A stretch of DNA of 64,000 bases from NCBI GenBank assembly GCA_029782145.1, contig JAKOVH010000013.1, positions 248,001 through 312,000 on the forward strand, written 5' to 3'. Positions 30,661 to 40,060 of this stretch are shown piece by piece. The position numbers and the translations under genes are program-made. The first letter of the stretch is position 1; every line of letters begins with the position of its first letter. This stretch comes from Actinomycetes bacterium (GTDB lineage Bacteria > Actinomycetota > Acidimicrobiia > Acidimicrobiales > Acidimicrobilacustridaceae). The notes beneath the pieces are model-generated. The model did no database searches, had not been told where the DNA came from, and saw only the letters and a program-made list of their open reading frames with translations.

Positions 30661-31776
30661 ATGAGGGACTTCTCCGACGACATCGCCGCGCTGCGGCGCC
30701 GCCTCGACGAGGCGCACACCTACCTCCGCATCGACGAGCTGGCTGCGGCCCGACCGCAGCTCGAGACCGAGGCCAGCCGCCCGGACCTGTGGGACGACCC
30801 CGAGAAGGCCAAGAAGGTCAACGCCGAGCTGGCCGCCTGCACCGACGACCTCGAGCTGCACGCCGGGCTGGCCGGTCGCATCGACGACGCGGAGACGCTC
30901 TTCGAGCTCGGCCGGGAGGAGGGCGACGACTCGGTGGAGGCCGAGGTGGCCGAGGCCCTCGACGAGCTGCGGTCGAGCTTCGACGAGCTCGAGCTGCGGG
31001 CCCTGTTCACCGGCGAGTACGACGACACCGACGCCATCTGCGAGATCCAGTCGGGCGAGGGCGGGGCCGACGCCCAGGACTGGGCCAACATGTTGCTGCG
31101 GATGTACCTGCGCTGGGCCGAGCGCCGCGGCTTCGACGTGGAGCTCGACGAGGTCTCGCCCGGCTCCGAGGCCGGCATCTCGTCGGCCACGTTCCTGGTC
31201 AACGGCCGCCACGCCTACGGCCGGCTGCGCTCCGAGCACGGCGTGCACCGCCTGGTGCGCATGTCGCCGTTCAACGCCCAGGGCAAGCGCCAGACCGCCT
31301 TCGCCGCGCTCAAGGTCACCCCGTTCCTCGAGGACGTGCCCGACGTCGAGGTCGACGAGAAGGACCTGCGCATCGACACCTACCGGTCGTCGGGCGCCGG
31401 TGGCCAGCACGTGAACGTCACCGACTCGGCGGTGCGCATCACCCACCTGCCCACCGGCATCGTCACCTCGTGCCAGAACGAGCGCAGCCAGCACCAGAAC
31501 AAGGACCGGGCGATGCAGATCCTGCGCGCCAAGCTGGCCGAGCGCCAGCGCGAGGAGCGCGAGGCCGAGCTGTCGGCCATCCGGGGCGAGCAGCGCTCCG
31601 TTGGCTTCGGCTCGCAGATCCGCTCCTACGTGATGCAGCCCTACCAGATGGTGAAGGACCTGCGCTCCGGGCACGAGGTCGGCAACGTCGAGTCCGTGCT
31701 CGACGGTGACCTCGACGGCTTCATGGAGGCGTACCTGCGCTGGGAGCGCAGCGCCGCCGCCCCCGCCGGCGAGTAG
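30661..31776 (+). CDS. prfB: Peptide chain release factor 2
   Basis: 371 residues, ending translation at UGA and UAA. SPFNAQGKRQTAF holds the SPF tripeptide that reads the stop codon, and SSGAGGQHVNVTDSAVRITH holds GGQ that triggers hydrolysis. The reading frame is continuous from the ATG through RPDLWDDPEKAKKV: there is no in-frame TGA near codon 25, so the autoregulatory +1 frameshift of E. coli and many other bacteria is absent, as usual in actinomycetes. It starts 15 bases after secA. Confidence 0.97.
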   Translation: MRDFSDDIAALRRRLDEAHTYLRIDELAAARPQLETEASRPDLWDDPEKAKKVNAELAACTDDLELHAGLAGRIDDAETLFELGREEGDDSVEAEVAEALDELRSSFDELELRALFTGEYDDTDAICEIQSGEGGADAQDWANMLLRMYLRWAERRGFDVELDEVSPGSEAGISSATFLVNGRHAYGRLRSEHGVHRLVRMSPFNAQGKRQTAFAALKVTPFLEDVPDVEVDEKDLRIDTYRSSGAGGQHVNVTDSAVRITHLPTGIVTSCQNERSQHQNKDRAMQILRAKLAERQREEREAELSAIRGEQRSVGFGSQIRSYVMQPYQMVKDLRSGHEVGNVESVLDGDLDGFMEAYLRWERSAAAPAGE

Positions 31777-32032
31777 CGCGCGGTCGGCGGGCTCGGCCCG
31801 CTCGGCCGGTTGCGGCGGTACGGCTCGCTCCGCCACCCGTCGGGCGGCCGCGGCGGTGCGGCTCGCTCCGCCACGGTCGCCCCGCGGACCTCGTGTCGGC
31901 CACGTGGTCCGGCGGGGCGGGGCGCCCACAGGACTCCGCGATCCGCACCGCCGCACCCACCCTCATGGCACCCGGAGGCTCGTCGCCGGGCGGGGTCGTC
32001 GACGATCGCTCCCGCTCGGGGGAAGGGTGGGG
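31777..32032. repeat. Intergenic stretch with a 25-bp direct repeat
   Basis: The 256 bases between prfB and the convergent ABC-F gene hold no believable gene. They contain two copies of a 25-base sequence, at 31812-31836 and 31850-31874, differing at one position (A or G). Each copy carries a short GCGG/CCGC self-complementary pair. Elsewhere in the stretch GGCCG and GCTCGG repeats occur. Function unknown; it may hold the terminators of both genes. Confidence 0.6.
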
Positions 32033-33640
<1,608 letters not shown>

Positions 33641-33859
33641 TGGTCCAGTCAACCACCGGTCGTGCCGATCTCCGACCAGCCGACCGCCTCGCAGCCCCGG
33701 CACGCGGACTGTGTGGTTCGCCAGCTCGCCTGATGCATGGGCAAGCAGCGACCCGCAATTTGACGATTCGCGGTCAAGTCGACCGCGGAGCGTGCCGACA
33801 CAAGGTCCGACCGGCCGGACAGGTGGCAGGTCGACGCCCGCGGAAGAGGACACCCAGGG
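33641..33859. other. Divergent intergenic region with a seven-pair hairpin
   Basis: 219 bases between the ABC-F gene and the GGDEF-EAL gene, less GC-rich than its surroundings (CAATTTGACGATTCG). Bases 33769-33775 pair perfectly with 33781-33787 over a five-base loop. TTGACG at 33760-33765 looks like a -35 box, but no clear -10 follows at 17 bases. It could be an operator or promoter region; no gene is seen. Confidence 0.4.
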
Positions 33860-36223
33860 ATGCACACGACGGCCGACATCGAGCCCCGCTCGGTAGCCAC
33901 GCCATCGGCTCGCGCATCGATCGTGGTGGCCGTGGTCGGCCTGCTCTGGCTCGCCCTGCACGTCTCCGGGATCGTCGACAGCACCGGCGACTACACCAGC
34001 GCCCTGTTCGCCCTCCTCGGCGTGGGCGCCACGGTGGTGGGCCTGCGCCGGTCGCGCCCCCGTCCGCTGTGGCCCTGGCTCGCCATCGCCGGCGCCCTCT
34101 CGCTGGCCCTGGTCGCCGCCGTGCTGCGCACGGCGTACGGCACCTTGGGCAACCTCGGGCCGTCCCGGTCGATCATCCCCGACCTGGTGGCGCTGCCCGG
34201 CTACCTCGTGCTCGCGCTGGGCGTCGCCGGCCTGGCGGGCGTGCGCCGGGGCCACCCCGACGACACCGACGCCATCCTCGACGGCGTCATCGCCTCGCTA
34301 GCCGCCCTGACCGTGGCGTGGGTGTACCTGGTCACCCCGGCGATGAGCAAGCAGGAGGTGAGCTTCGCCGTCGAGGTGCTCATGGTCGCCTACCCGGTGG
34401 CCTCGGTGTTCGTGTTCGCGATGGGTGCCCGGCTCATGTTCTCCCGGGGCCGCCGGCCGGCCCCGGCCAAGTGGCTCATCCTCGCCGGCATCTTCTTCCT
34501 GCTGCTCGGCGACGTGGTGTACATGCTCGTCGACTCGACCCTCATCGACCTGCCGATGCGGATCGTCGACATCCCCTACACGGTCGCCTTCCTCGCCTAC
34601 TCGGTGGCGGTGCTGCACCCGTCGGTCGGCCGGGTCCAGCAGAGCCGCACCGCCGACGAGATGGCCGCCGGCCGCGGCCGCCTTCTGGCGGTGACCGTCG
34701 CCCTGCTGGTGCCCGCCCTGGTGCTGGTCACCGGTGTCGACGGCATGGGCGACGCCGAGCGCACCGCCCTCGGGGTGATCGTCATGCTCCTCGTCGGCGT
34801 GGCCGTGCTGCGGGTCTCCCGGGCGCTCGGCCAGCACGCGACCTCGCAGGCCCGGCTGGCCCACCAGGCGACCCACGACGCGCTGACCGGGCTGCCCAAC
34901 CGCGCCTTCCTCTCCGAGCACCTCGAGCGGGTGTTCCGCAGCGAGGCCGAGGTGAGCGGCACGGTGACGTTGCTGCACATCGACATCGACCGGTTCAAGC
35001 TCGTCAACGACACCATGGGCCATGGCGTCGGCGACGAACTCCTCGTGGCCGTGGCCGACCGGCTGTCGCACCGGGTGCGGGCCCAGGACCTCGTCGTGCA
35101 CACCGGCGGCGACGAGTTCGCCATCATCGTCACCGGGCTCGAGAGCGAGGCGCGAGCGCTGGAGTTCGGCGAGCGGGGCCGGCTCATGTTCAAAGAGCCC
35201 TTCACCGTGCGGGGCAACGAGATCAGCGTGACCGCCAGCGTCGGCATCGCCTTCCAGGCGGCCCGCACCGGGTCTGCGGAGTCGCTGGTGCGCGACGCCG
35301 ACACCGCGGTGAACCACGCCAAGCCCGGCGGCGGCGACAACATCGCCATCTTCGACACGTCGATGCGCGAGCGGGTGGCCGAGCGGCTGCACCTCGAGCG
35401 CGAGCTGCGCAACGCCCTGACCCGCGGCGAGCTCTCGCTGCACTACCAGCCGAAGCTGCGCCTGTCCGACGCACGCGTGGTGGGCATGGAGGCGCTGCTG
35501 CGCTGGAACCACCCCGAGCTCGGGACGGTGCGGCCCGACAAGTTCATCGCCATCGCCGAGGACACGGGCATGATCGTCGAGATCGGCGCCTGGGTGATCG
35601 ACCAGGCGTGCGCCGAGCTCGCCCGCATCCAGGAGCTGATGCCCCGGGGCACCGAGCTGTCGATGTCGGTCAACGTGTCGGGGCGCCAGCTGCGCAGCGA
35701 CTCGCTGCTCGGGACCATCACCCAGGCCCTGCTCCACCATCGGGTGCGGCCCGACGCCCTCTGCCTGGAGCTGACCGAGTCGATCCTCATGGAGAACCTG
35801 GAGATGGTGTCCAACGAGCTGCTCACCATCCGTGAGTGCGGCACGCGGGTCTCCATCGACGACTTCGGCACCGGCTACTCGTCCCTGGCCTACCTCTCCA
35901 AGCTGCCCGTCGACGAGATCAAGATCGATCGCACCTTCGTCAAGGAGCTGGGCGACGATCCGAGCGCGGCGAGCCTCATCAAGGCGGTGGTGTACATCGC
36001 GTCGTCGCTCGGCATCACCACGGTGGCCGAGGGCGTGGAGACCGAGGAGCAGAGCCGGCAGGTGAGCGCCCTCGGCGTGCGCGAGGTGCAGGGCTTCCTC
36101 TACTCGCGGCCGGTGCCGGCCGACGAGCTGCCCACGGTCCTGGCCCGCCTCGGCGTCGCCAGCCGGCCCCTGCTGCGCTCCGTGCCGGCCCTCGGCGCCA
36201 AGGCGCTCGGCACCATCGCCTGA
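33860..36223 (+). CDS. Membrane-bound GGDEF-EAL protein (cyclic di-GMP turnover)
   Basis: 787 residues. About eight membrane segments lie in residues 15-325 (for example IVVAVVGLLWLALHV, WLILAGIFFLLLGDVVYML). A GGDEF domain follows at about 340-500: DALTGLPNRAFL, DIDRFKLVNDTMGHGVGDEL and HTGGDEFAIIV, the complete active-site GGDEF. Then an EAL domain at about 520-760: GMEALLRWNHPELG, the metal residues in SIDDFGTGYSSLAYL, IKIDRTFVKEL and TTVAEGVETEEQS. Both active sites look intact, so it may make, break or sense cyclic di-GMP. No other such gene is near, and regulation is unknown. Confidence 0.93.
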   Translation: MHTTADIEPRSVATPSARASIVVAVVGLLWLALHVSGIVDSTGDYTSALFALLGVGATVVGLRRSRPRPLWPWLAIAGALSLALVAAVLRTAYGTLGNLGPSRSIIPDLVALPGYLVLALGVAGLAGVRRGHPDDTDAILDGVIASLAALTVAWVYLVTPAMSKQEVSFAVEVLMVAYPVASVFVFAMGARLMFSRGRRPAPAKWLILAGIFFLLLGDVVYMLVDSTLIDLPMRIVDIPYTVAFLAYSVAVLHPSVGRVQQSRTADEMAAGRGRLLAVTVALLVPALVLVTGVDGMGDAERTALGVIVMLLVGVAVLRVSRALGQHATSQARLAHQATHDALTGLPNRAFLSEHLERVFRSEAEVSGTVTLLHIDIDRFKLVNDTMGHGVGDELLVAVADRLSHRVRAQDLVVHTGGDEFAIIVTGLESEARALEFGERGRLMFKEPFTVRGNEISVTASVGIAFQAARTGSAESLVRDADTAVNHAKPGGGDNIAIFDTSMRERVAERLHLERELRNALTRGELSLHYQPKLRLSDARVVGMEALLRWNHPELGTVRPDKFIAIAEDTGMIVEIGAWVIDQACAELARIQELMPRGTELSMSVNVSGRQLRSDSLLGTITQALLHHRVRPDALCLELTESILMENLEMVSNELLTIRECGTRVSIDDFGTGYSSLAYLSKLPVDEIKIDRTFVKELGDDPSAASLIKAVVYIASSLGITTVAEGVETEEQSRQVSALGVREVQGFLYSRPVPADELPTVLARLGVASRPLLRSVPALGAKALGTIA

Positions 36224-36282
36224 CCACGCAGGGAGTCGCACCCGCCACCTTGGGGCTCCACCACTTCCCTGGCTGCCACCGG

Positions 36283-36288
36283 TAGCGT
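36283..36288 (+). promoter_or_regulatory. Promoter -10-like TAGCGT for the arginine decarboxylase gene
   Basis: TAGCGT ends eleven bases before the ATG at 36300. An alternative start ATG lies at 36321. Confidence 0.45.
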
Positions 36289-36299
36289 GTGCGCCCGAG

Positions 36300-36809
36300 A
36301 TGGAGCCCTCCACCGCCCCCATGACCATCAGGGTGTTCAGCGCCGCCGCCAGCGCACCCACGCCTCTGGCTGCGTTCGACCGCGCCCTGCAGGCCGGCGG
36401 CGTGCAGGACACCAACCTCATCGTGCTGTCCTCGGTCGTGCCCGCCGGGGCGCAGGTGGTGAGGGCGCGCGCCGACCGCTGCGAGTTCGAGGTGGGCGAT
36501 CGCCTCTACGTGGTGATGGCGGAGGAGCGCTGCATCGAGCCCGGCGGGGAGGCGTGGGCCGGCCTCGGGTGGGCCGTCGACCGCGACGGCCGCGGCGGGC
36601 TGTTCGTGGAGGCCCACGGCCGCAGCGAGCACCAGGTCCGCTTCGACCTGGCCACGACCCTGCAGACGCTGCTCGACGATCGCCCCTACTGGGAGGTCGG
36701 CGACGCCGACTACGAGGTCGCCGGAGTGGAGTGCGACGGCGAGCCGGTGTGCGCCGTGGTGATGGCGATCTACGAGCCGGCACCGTGGACCGCCAAGCTC
36801 GGCGTGTGA
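36300..36809 (+). CDS. Pyruvoyl-dependent arginine decarboxylase
   Basis: 169 residues, matching the size of PvlArgDC, which makes agmatine from arginine with a pyruvoyl group formed by self-cleavage. The motif DTNLIVLSSVVPAGAQV holds Ser44-Ser45, where the family cuts itself between the two serines. VVMAEERCIEPGGEAWAGLGW and GLFVEAHG match the second half of the active site. The call rests on these motifs by eye. The family is best known from Archaea, chlamydiae and a few bacteria, so an actinomycete copy is worth noting. The first TGACCGCC repeat begins at its stop codon. Confidence 0.8.
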   Translation: MEPSTAPMTIRVFSAAASAPTPLAAFDRALQAGGVQDTNLIVLSSVVPAGAQVVRARADRCEFEVGDRLYVVMAEERCIEPGGEAWAGLGWAVDRDGRGGLFVEAHGRSEHQVRFDLATTLQTLLDDRPYWEVGDADYEVAGVECDGEPVCAVVMAIYEPAPWTAKLGV

Positions 36810-36838
36810 CCGCCTGACCGCCTGACCGCCTGACCGCC
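36807..36838 (+). repeat. Four tandem copies of TGACCGCC
   Basis: An eight-base unit repeated four times without error; the first copy includes the TGA stop of the decarboxylase gene. It lies in the gap before the unknown gene at 36896. Confidence 0.9.
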
Positions 36839-36856
36839 CCACGCGGCAGCGTCTCG

Positions 36857-36862
36857 TAGGAT
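36857..36862 (+). promoter_or_regulatory. Promoter -10-like TAGGAT before the gene at 36896
   Basis: TAGGAT is followed by a leader with a clear Shine-Dalgarno (GAGGGAGGAG) and then the ATG at 36896, so this mRNA would not be leaderless. Confidence 0.4.
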
Positions 36863-36895
36863 CGGCGGGATCACTCGAGGGAGGAGACCTCTGCG

Positions 36896-37840
36896 ATGTC
36901 GATGGCGGGCGGGCCGGAGGTGACTCCGGTGGGCGACACCCTGGAGGTGCTCGAGGACGGGATCGTCCGCTCGCTGCTGGCGGGCGACGCCGCACGGACG
37001 CTCGGTTGCGCCGTCGTGCACGGGCGCTCGCGCTGGGCGGAGCTGGGTCGCGAGCTCGAGGTGAGGGCGTTCCCGGAGATCGACATGCGTTCGGTGATGG
37101 CGCCCTACGACGAGCTGTCGATCTTCCTCTACGTCACCGACCTGGAGGCCCGCCGTGTCGGCTACGTGCAGCGGGTGGTGCGAGCGCGGTCCCGGGTCGA
37201 CATCGAGCGCACCGGCGAGACCGGCCTCGAGGTGGTCGACGACCGCCTGCGGGCCACCGACCAGGCGGAGCGGGCGACGGCCGAGGAGGTGTTCGGCTAC
37301 TACGGCATCACCGAGCCGTGGCGGTGCTGGAACATCGCCACCAGCCTGAACACCGGGCGGGTGGCGCCGAGCCGCAGCCGGCCCTACGCCCTGCTCGGCT
37401 ACAAGGGCCTGTTCACCTACACCCGGTCGGTCGGCATCGAGCAGTTCTTCGCCTACGTCAACCGCCAGACCCTGCGCTCCGTCGCCCGGCTGGGCATCCC
37501 TCACGACCTGGTGCTCGGGCGCGAGCTGCACCTGCAGGTCGGTGGCGAGTCCCTCGACGACTACGTCGCCGTCCACTTCACGACCGACGAGCGCACCGTC
37601 CGAGCGTTCACGGTCGCCGACCCGGCCCGGCCGCTCACCCGGGTGGTGTCGGCCATCGACCTGCCCGTGGTGGTCGTCGCCGACGAGCACCTGCCGAGCG
37701 ACCTGGTCACCGCCGGCGACGACCTGGTGATCGACCTCACCGAGCCGGCCGGGGCCGCCTCCGGAGCCGACGCCGTCATCGACCTCACCGGCGGGGCGCT
37801 CGGCGCCGCGGCCGAGGACCGCACCGACACCCGGGGCTGA
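36896..37840 (+). CDS. Protein of unknown function, possibly GNAT-fold acyltransferase
   Basis: 314 residues, no family recognised. The order of elements (a strand ELSIFLYVTDLEARRVGYVQRV, then an arginine-rich loop, a hydrophobic strand ALLGYKGLFTYTRSVG, a helix QFFAYVNRQTLRSVARLG and a strand HDLVLGRELHL) is like the core of GNAT-type N-acyltransferases, but the acetyl-CoA loop is not clear. The last 70 residues are acidic and hold two VIDLT units (residues near 283 and 299) with a spacer of Gly/Ala/Ser. It lies directly after the arginine decarboxylase, with no other gene between, so a shared pathway such as modification of agmatine is possible but unproven. Confidence 0.6.
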   Translation: MSMAGGPEVTPVGDTLEVLEDGIVRSLLAGDAARTLGCAVVHGRSRWAELGRELEVRAFPEIDMRSVMAPYDELSIFLYVTDLEARRVGYVQRVVRARSRVDIERTGETGLEVVDDRLRATDQAERATAEEVFGYYGITEPWRCWNIATSLNTGRVAPSRSRPYALLGYKGLFTYTRSVGIEQFFAYVNRQTLRSVARLGIPHDLVLGRELHLQVGGESLDDYVAVHFTTDERTVRAFTVADPARPLTRVVSAIDLPVVVVADEHLPSDLVTAGDDLVIDLTEPAGAASGADAVIDLTGGALGAAAEDRTDTRG

Positions 37841-37843
37841 GCC

Positions 37844-37883
37844 GGCCCGAGGGCCCGACGGCCCGACGGCCCGTCGGCCCGAC
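37844..37883. repeat. Five tandem eight-base units (GGCCCGAC type)
   Basis: Units read GGCCCGAG, GGCCCGAC, GGCCCGAC, GGCCCGTC, GGCCCGAC, between the convergent gene at 36896 and the membrane gene at 37886. CCGACG/CGTCGG within it forms a small hairpin that could end transcription. Confidence 0.85.
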
Positions 37884-37885
37884 GG

Positions 37886-39790
37886 TCAGTTCGCCGAGGC
37901 GGCCGTGGACCAGGGCGGCGTGGGATGGCGAGGGTCGGTCGGCGGGCCGAGGTAGATCCCCACGGGGTCGCCCTTGCGGCGGGTCTGCTCGATCCGGGCC
38001 AGCAGGTCCTGGTCGACGCCGGGGAGCCCGATGGCCTCCTTGTCGACCCCGCCACCCCCGACGGCCAACGCCCGGGCGAGGTCGTCGCGGCCGGCGGCCA
38101 CGAGCTGTTGCTGCAGCACCGCCTCCTCGGCCAGGAACTGGCGACGGTCGGGCAGCTCGAGGGGGTCCCACCCGGCGACGCGGGTGACCTCGGGGTGGTC
38201 GAGCCACTGGGTGGCGGAGTCGGCGCTGACCACCCACACGGTGGCGACCGGCGGCCGCTCGTCGGCCGAGCGCTCCTCGCCGAAGCGGTAGGAGTCCTGG
38301 GGCGGGGCGGCCACCTCGATGCCGTTGCGCTCCAGCTCGAGGCGCACGGCGTCGGCCGTGGTGCCCCACACCGACCCGGTGGCCACCACCAGCACCGGCC
38401 CGGTGCCCCGCAGGGCGTCGACGGTGGGGTCGAGCAGGTGGCCCAGCACCTCGGTGGCCGACGGGTCGGGGGTGGCGGCGTCCTCGGCGCCCGAGGCGGT
38501 GCGCACCGACGTGGACAGCACGACGGCGACCAGCACCGGCGCGGCCAGCCACGGCACCGCGGCGCGCACCGTTCGGGGCAGCCGGGCCCAGTGGGCGAGG
38601 GCCACCCCCGCCGACCACACGGTGGACAGCCACCACAGGCAGGCGATCACCCACCACCACCGCACGAGGTAGGCGAAGACCGGGCCGGTGATGCGGCTGG
38701 TGGCGACCAGCCCGGACACGGCGAGCGCCCCGACGATCGCCTGGAACCGCACGGCCGGCCACCGCCGGGCGCGGGCCGCGGCCGCCAGGGCCAGGGCGAA
38801 CGCGGCCAGCGGCACCAGCAGCGCCCGGGTCGGACCGCCGAGGATGGCGCCGTCGTCGCCGTTCTGCTCGCGGTGGCCGAGCCAGGGAGCGTCGGGGACC
38901 GACAGGTGCAGCGCGGCCTGGTCGATCGCCACCCCGGCGCCGGCGGGCTGGTCGTCGCTGCTCGCGAAATAGCGGACGATCTCGGTGAGGTTGCCGGTCC
39001 CGGCCACCTCGTCGACGACCACGGGCGCCCAGGCGAGCAGGGCGACACCAGCGGTCACGACCACCAGGGCCCGCCGGGACCTGCGGTCGCGCGGCAGGAG
39101 GGGCACGGTGGCCCGGCGGCGCCAGGCGATGGTGACGGCGGCGACCGCGACGGCGGCGACCATCGCCGCGTAGCCCACGTGGCTCTGCACCAGGAACGAC
39201 CCGACACCGACCAGGGCCGGCCACATCCACCGGTCGCCCTCGGCGACCGACCAGGCGAGGAAGGTGAGCAGCGCCAGGGGCAGGACGGTGACGTAGGGGT
39301 TCCACGGGTCACGCAGCAGGGCCGGGCCGATGGACTGGGTGAGCAGCCCCATCGCCGCGGCGGTGGCCAGCATCAGCGGCAGGCCGCCTCGCCGCCAGGC
39401 CAGCACCACCGTGGCGGCGACCACCGCGGCGTTGAGGAGGCCGGTCGCCGCGAGCAGCGACACCGGGCGGTCGCCGAGCAGGTGGTAGGGGCCGGCGAGG
39501 ACCCAGTACAGCAGCGGGCCGGGGTGGTTCCACCCGAACCGGGAGTAGGGGCCGACGAACGGGGTCAGCCGACCGACGTCCTCGACCCTCAGGGTGAGCA
39601 CCGCCCAGTCGCCGGTGGGCCGCCACTGCTCGTCGAGGGCCGCCAGCGCCGCCTTCACCACCGGCCAGGCGGCGACGGCCGCCACGACCAGCGCCAGCGC
39701 CAGGCGCGCGCCGGTCGGCCAGCGGCGGCTGGACGCGGCGGGCGGCGGCACCGGGGCAGAGGTGGCGGTGCGGGCGGAGGTCAGGCTCAT
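37886..39790 (-). CDS. Multi-span membrane protein, GT-C glycosyltransferase-like
   Basis: 634 residues with about ten to twelve membrane segments, for example LALALVVAAVAAWPVVKAAL near residue 35 and VLPLALLTFLAWSVA. GPYSRFGWNHPGPLLYWVL after the first span is the loop motif of GT-C type proteins of the ArnT/4-amino-arabinose class; such loops hold the catalytic acidic residue, but here none is obvious in it. The C-terminal 250 residues are extracytoplasmic. It probably acts on a surface lipid or glycan; substrate unknown. ATG at 39790 with TAGCCT 40 bases ahead. Convergent with the unknown gene and divergent from the CinA-like one. Confidence 0.7.
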   Translation of the reverse strand: MSLTSARTATSAPVPPPAASSRRWPTGARLALALVVAAVAAWPVVKAALAALDEQWRPTGDWAVLTLRVEDVGRLTPFVGPYSRFGWNHPGPLLYWVLAGPYHLLGDRPVSLLAATGLLNAAVVAATVVLAWRRGGLPLMLATAAAMGLLTQSIGPALLRDPWNPYVTVLPLALLTFLAWSVAEGDRWMWPALVGVGSFLVQSHVGYAAMVAAVAVAAVTIAWRRRATVPLLPRDRRSRRALVVVTAGVALLAWAPVVVDEVAGTGNLTEIVRYFASSDDQPAGAGVAIDQAALHLSVPDAPWLGHREQNGDDGAILGGPTRALLVPLAAFALALAAAARARRWPAVRFQAIVGALAVSGLVATSRITGPVFAYLVRWWWVIACLWWLSTVWSAGVALAHWARLPRTVRAAVPWLAAPVLVAVVLSTSVRTASGAEDAATPDPSATEVLGHLLDPTVDALRGTGPVLVVATGSVWGTTADAVRLELERNGIEVAAPPQDSYRFGEERSADERPPVATVWVVSADSATQWLDHPEVTRVAGWDPLELPDRRQFLAEEAVLQQQLVAAGRDDLARALAVGGGGVDKEAIGLPGVDQDLLARIEQTRRKGDPVGIYLGPPTDPRHPTPPWSTAASAN

Positions 39791-39830
39791 GGCGGGCGCT
39801 CGGCGGCTCGGGGGGCGGCCGTCGCCGGTG

Positions 39831-39836
39831 AGGCTA
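39831..39836 (-). promoter_or_regulatory. Promoter -10-like TAGCCT upstream of the gene at 39790
   Basis: TAGCCT on the minus strand, 40 bases before the ATG at 39790. Confidence 0.4.
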
Positions 39837-39892
39837 CCGGAGGCGGTGCGCCGGCTCCCGGCACTGGCCCGGCCCTCGTCGGCCAGGGAGGG

Positions 39893-39952
39893 GGCGGTCC
39901 GCTCCGCACAACGCCACCACCACCCGTTCGGTGTCGGGCGGAGCGGACCGCC
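39893..39952. repeat. Perfect 15-bp inverted repeat between divergent genes
   Basis: Bases 39893-39907 and 39938-39952 are exact reverse complements around a 30-base loop. The gap (39791-40060) lies between the membrane gene and the CinA-like gene, both leaving it, so the repeat may be an operator bound by a dimer. No gene is seen in this gap. Confidence 0.6.
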
Positions 39953-40060
39953 AGCAGCCCACTACCCACGCCGGCGCCGGAGCAGACCTGCGAGCTGCTC
40001 AGGGTTGACGGCCGCCCCCCAGGGGTAGGGGACCGGCACCGACCACGACGAGGGGAACCG

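Noticed and set aside
30661-30760. Programmed +1 frameshift in prfB
   Set aside because: I looked for an in-frame stop near codon 25; the frame is continuous through RPDLWDDPEKA.
31777-32032. A tRNA or small RNA gene after prfB
   Set aside because: No cloverleaf, anticodon arm or CCA end was found; only GC-rich repeats are seen.
36807-37883. A CRISPR-like array around the unknown gene
   Set aside because: The units are eight bases, in direct contact, without spacers, and no cas genes are near.
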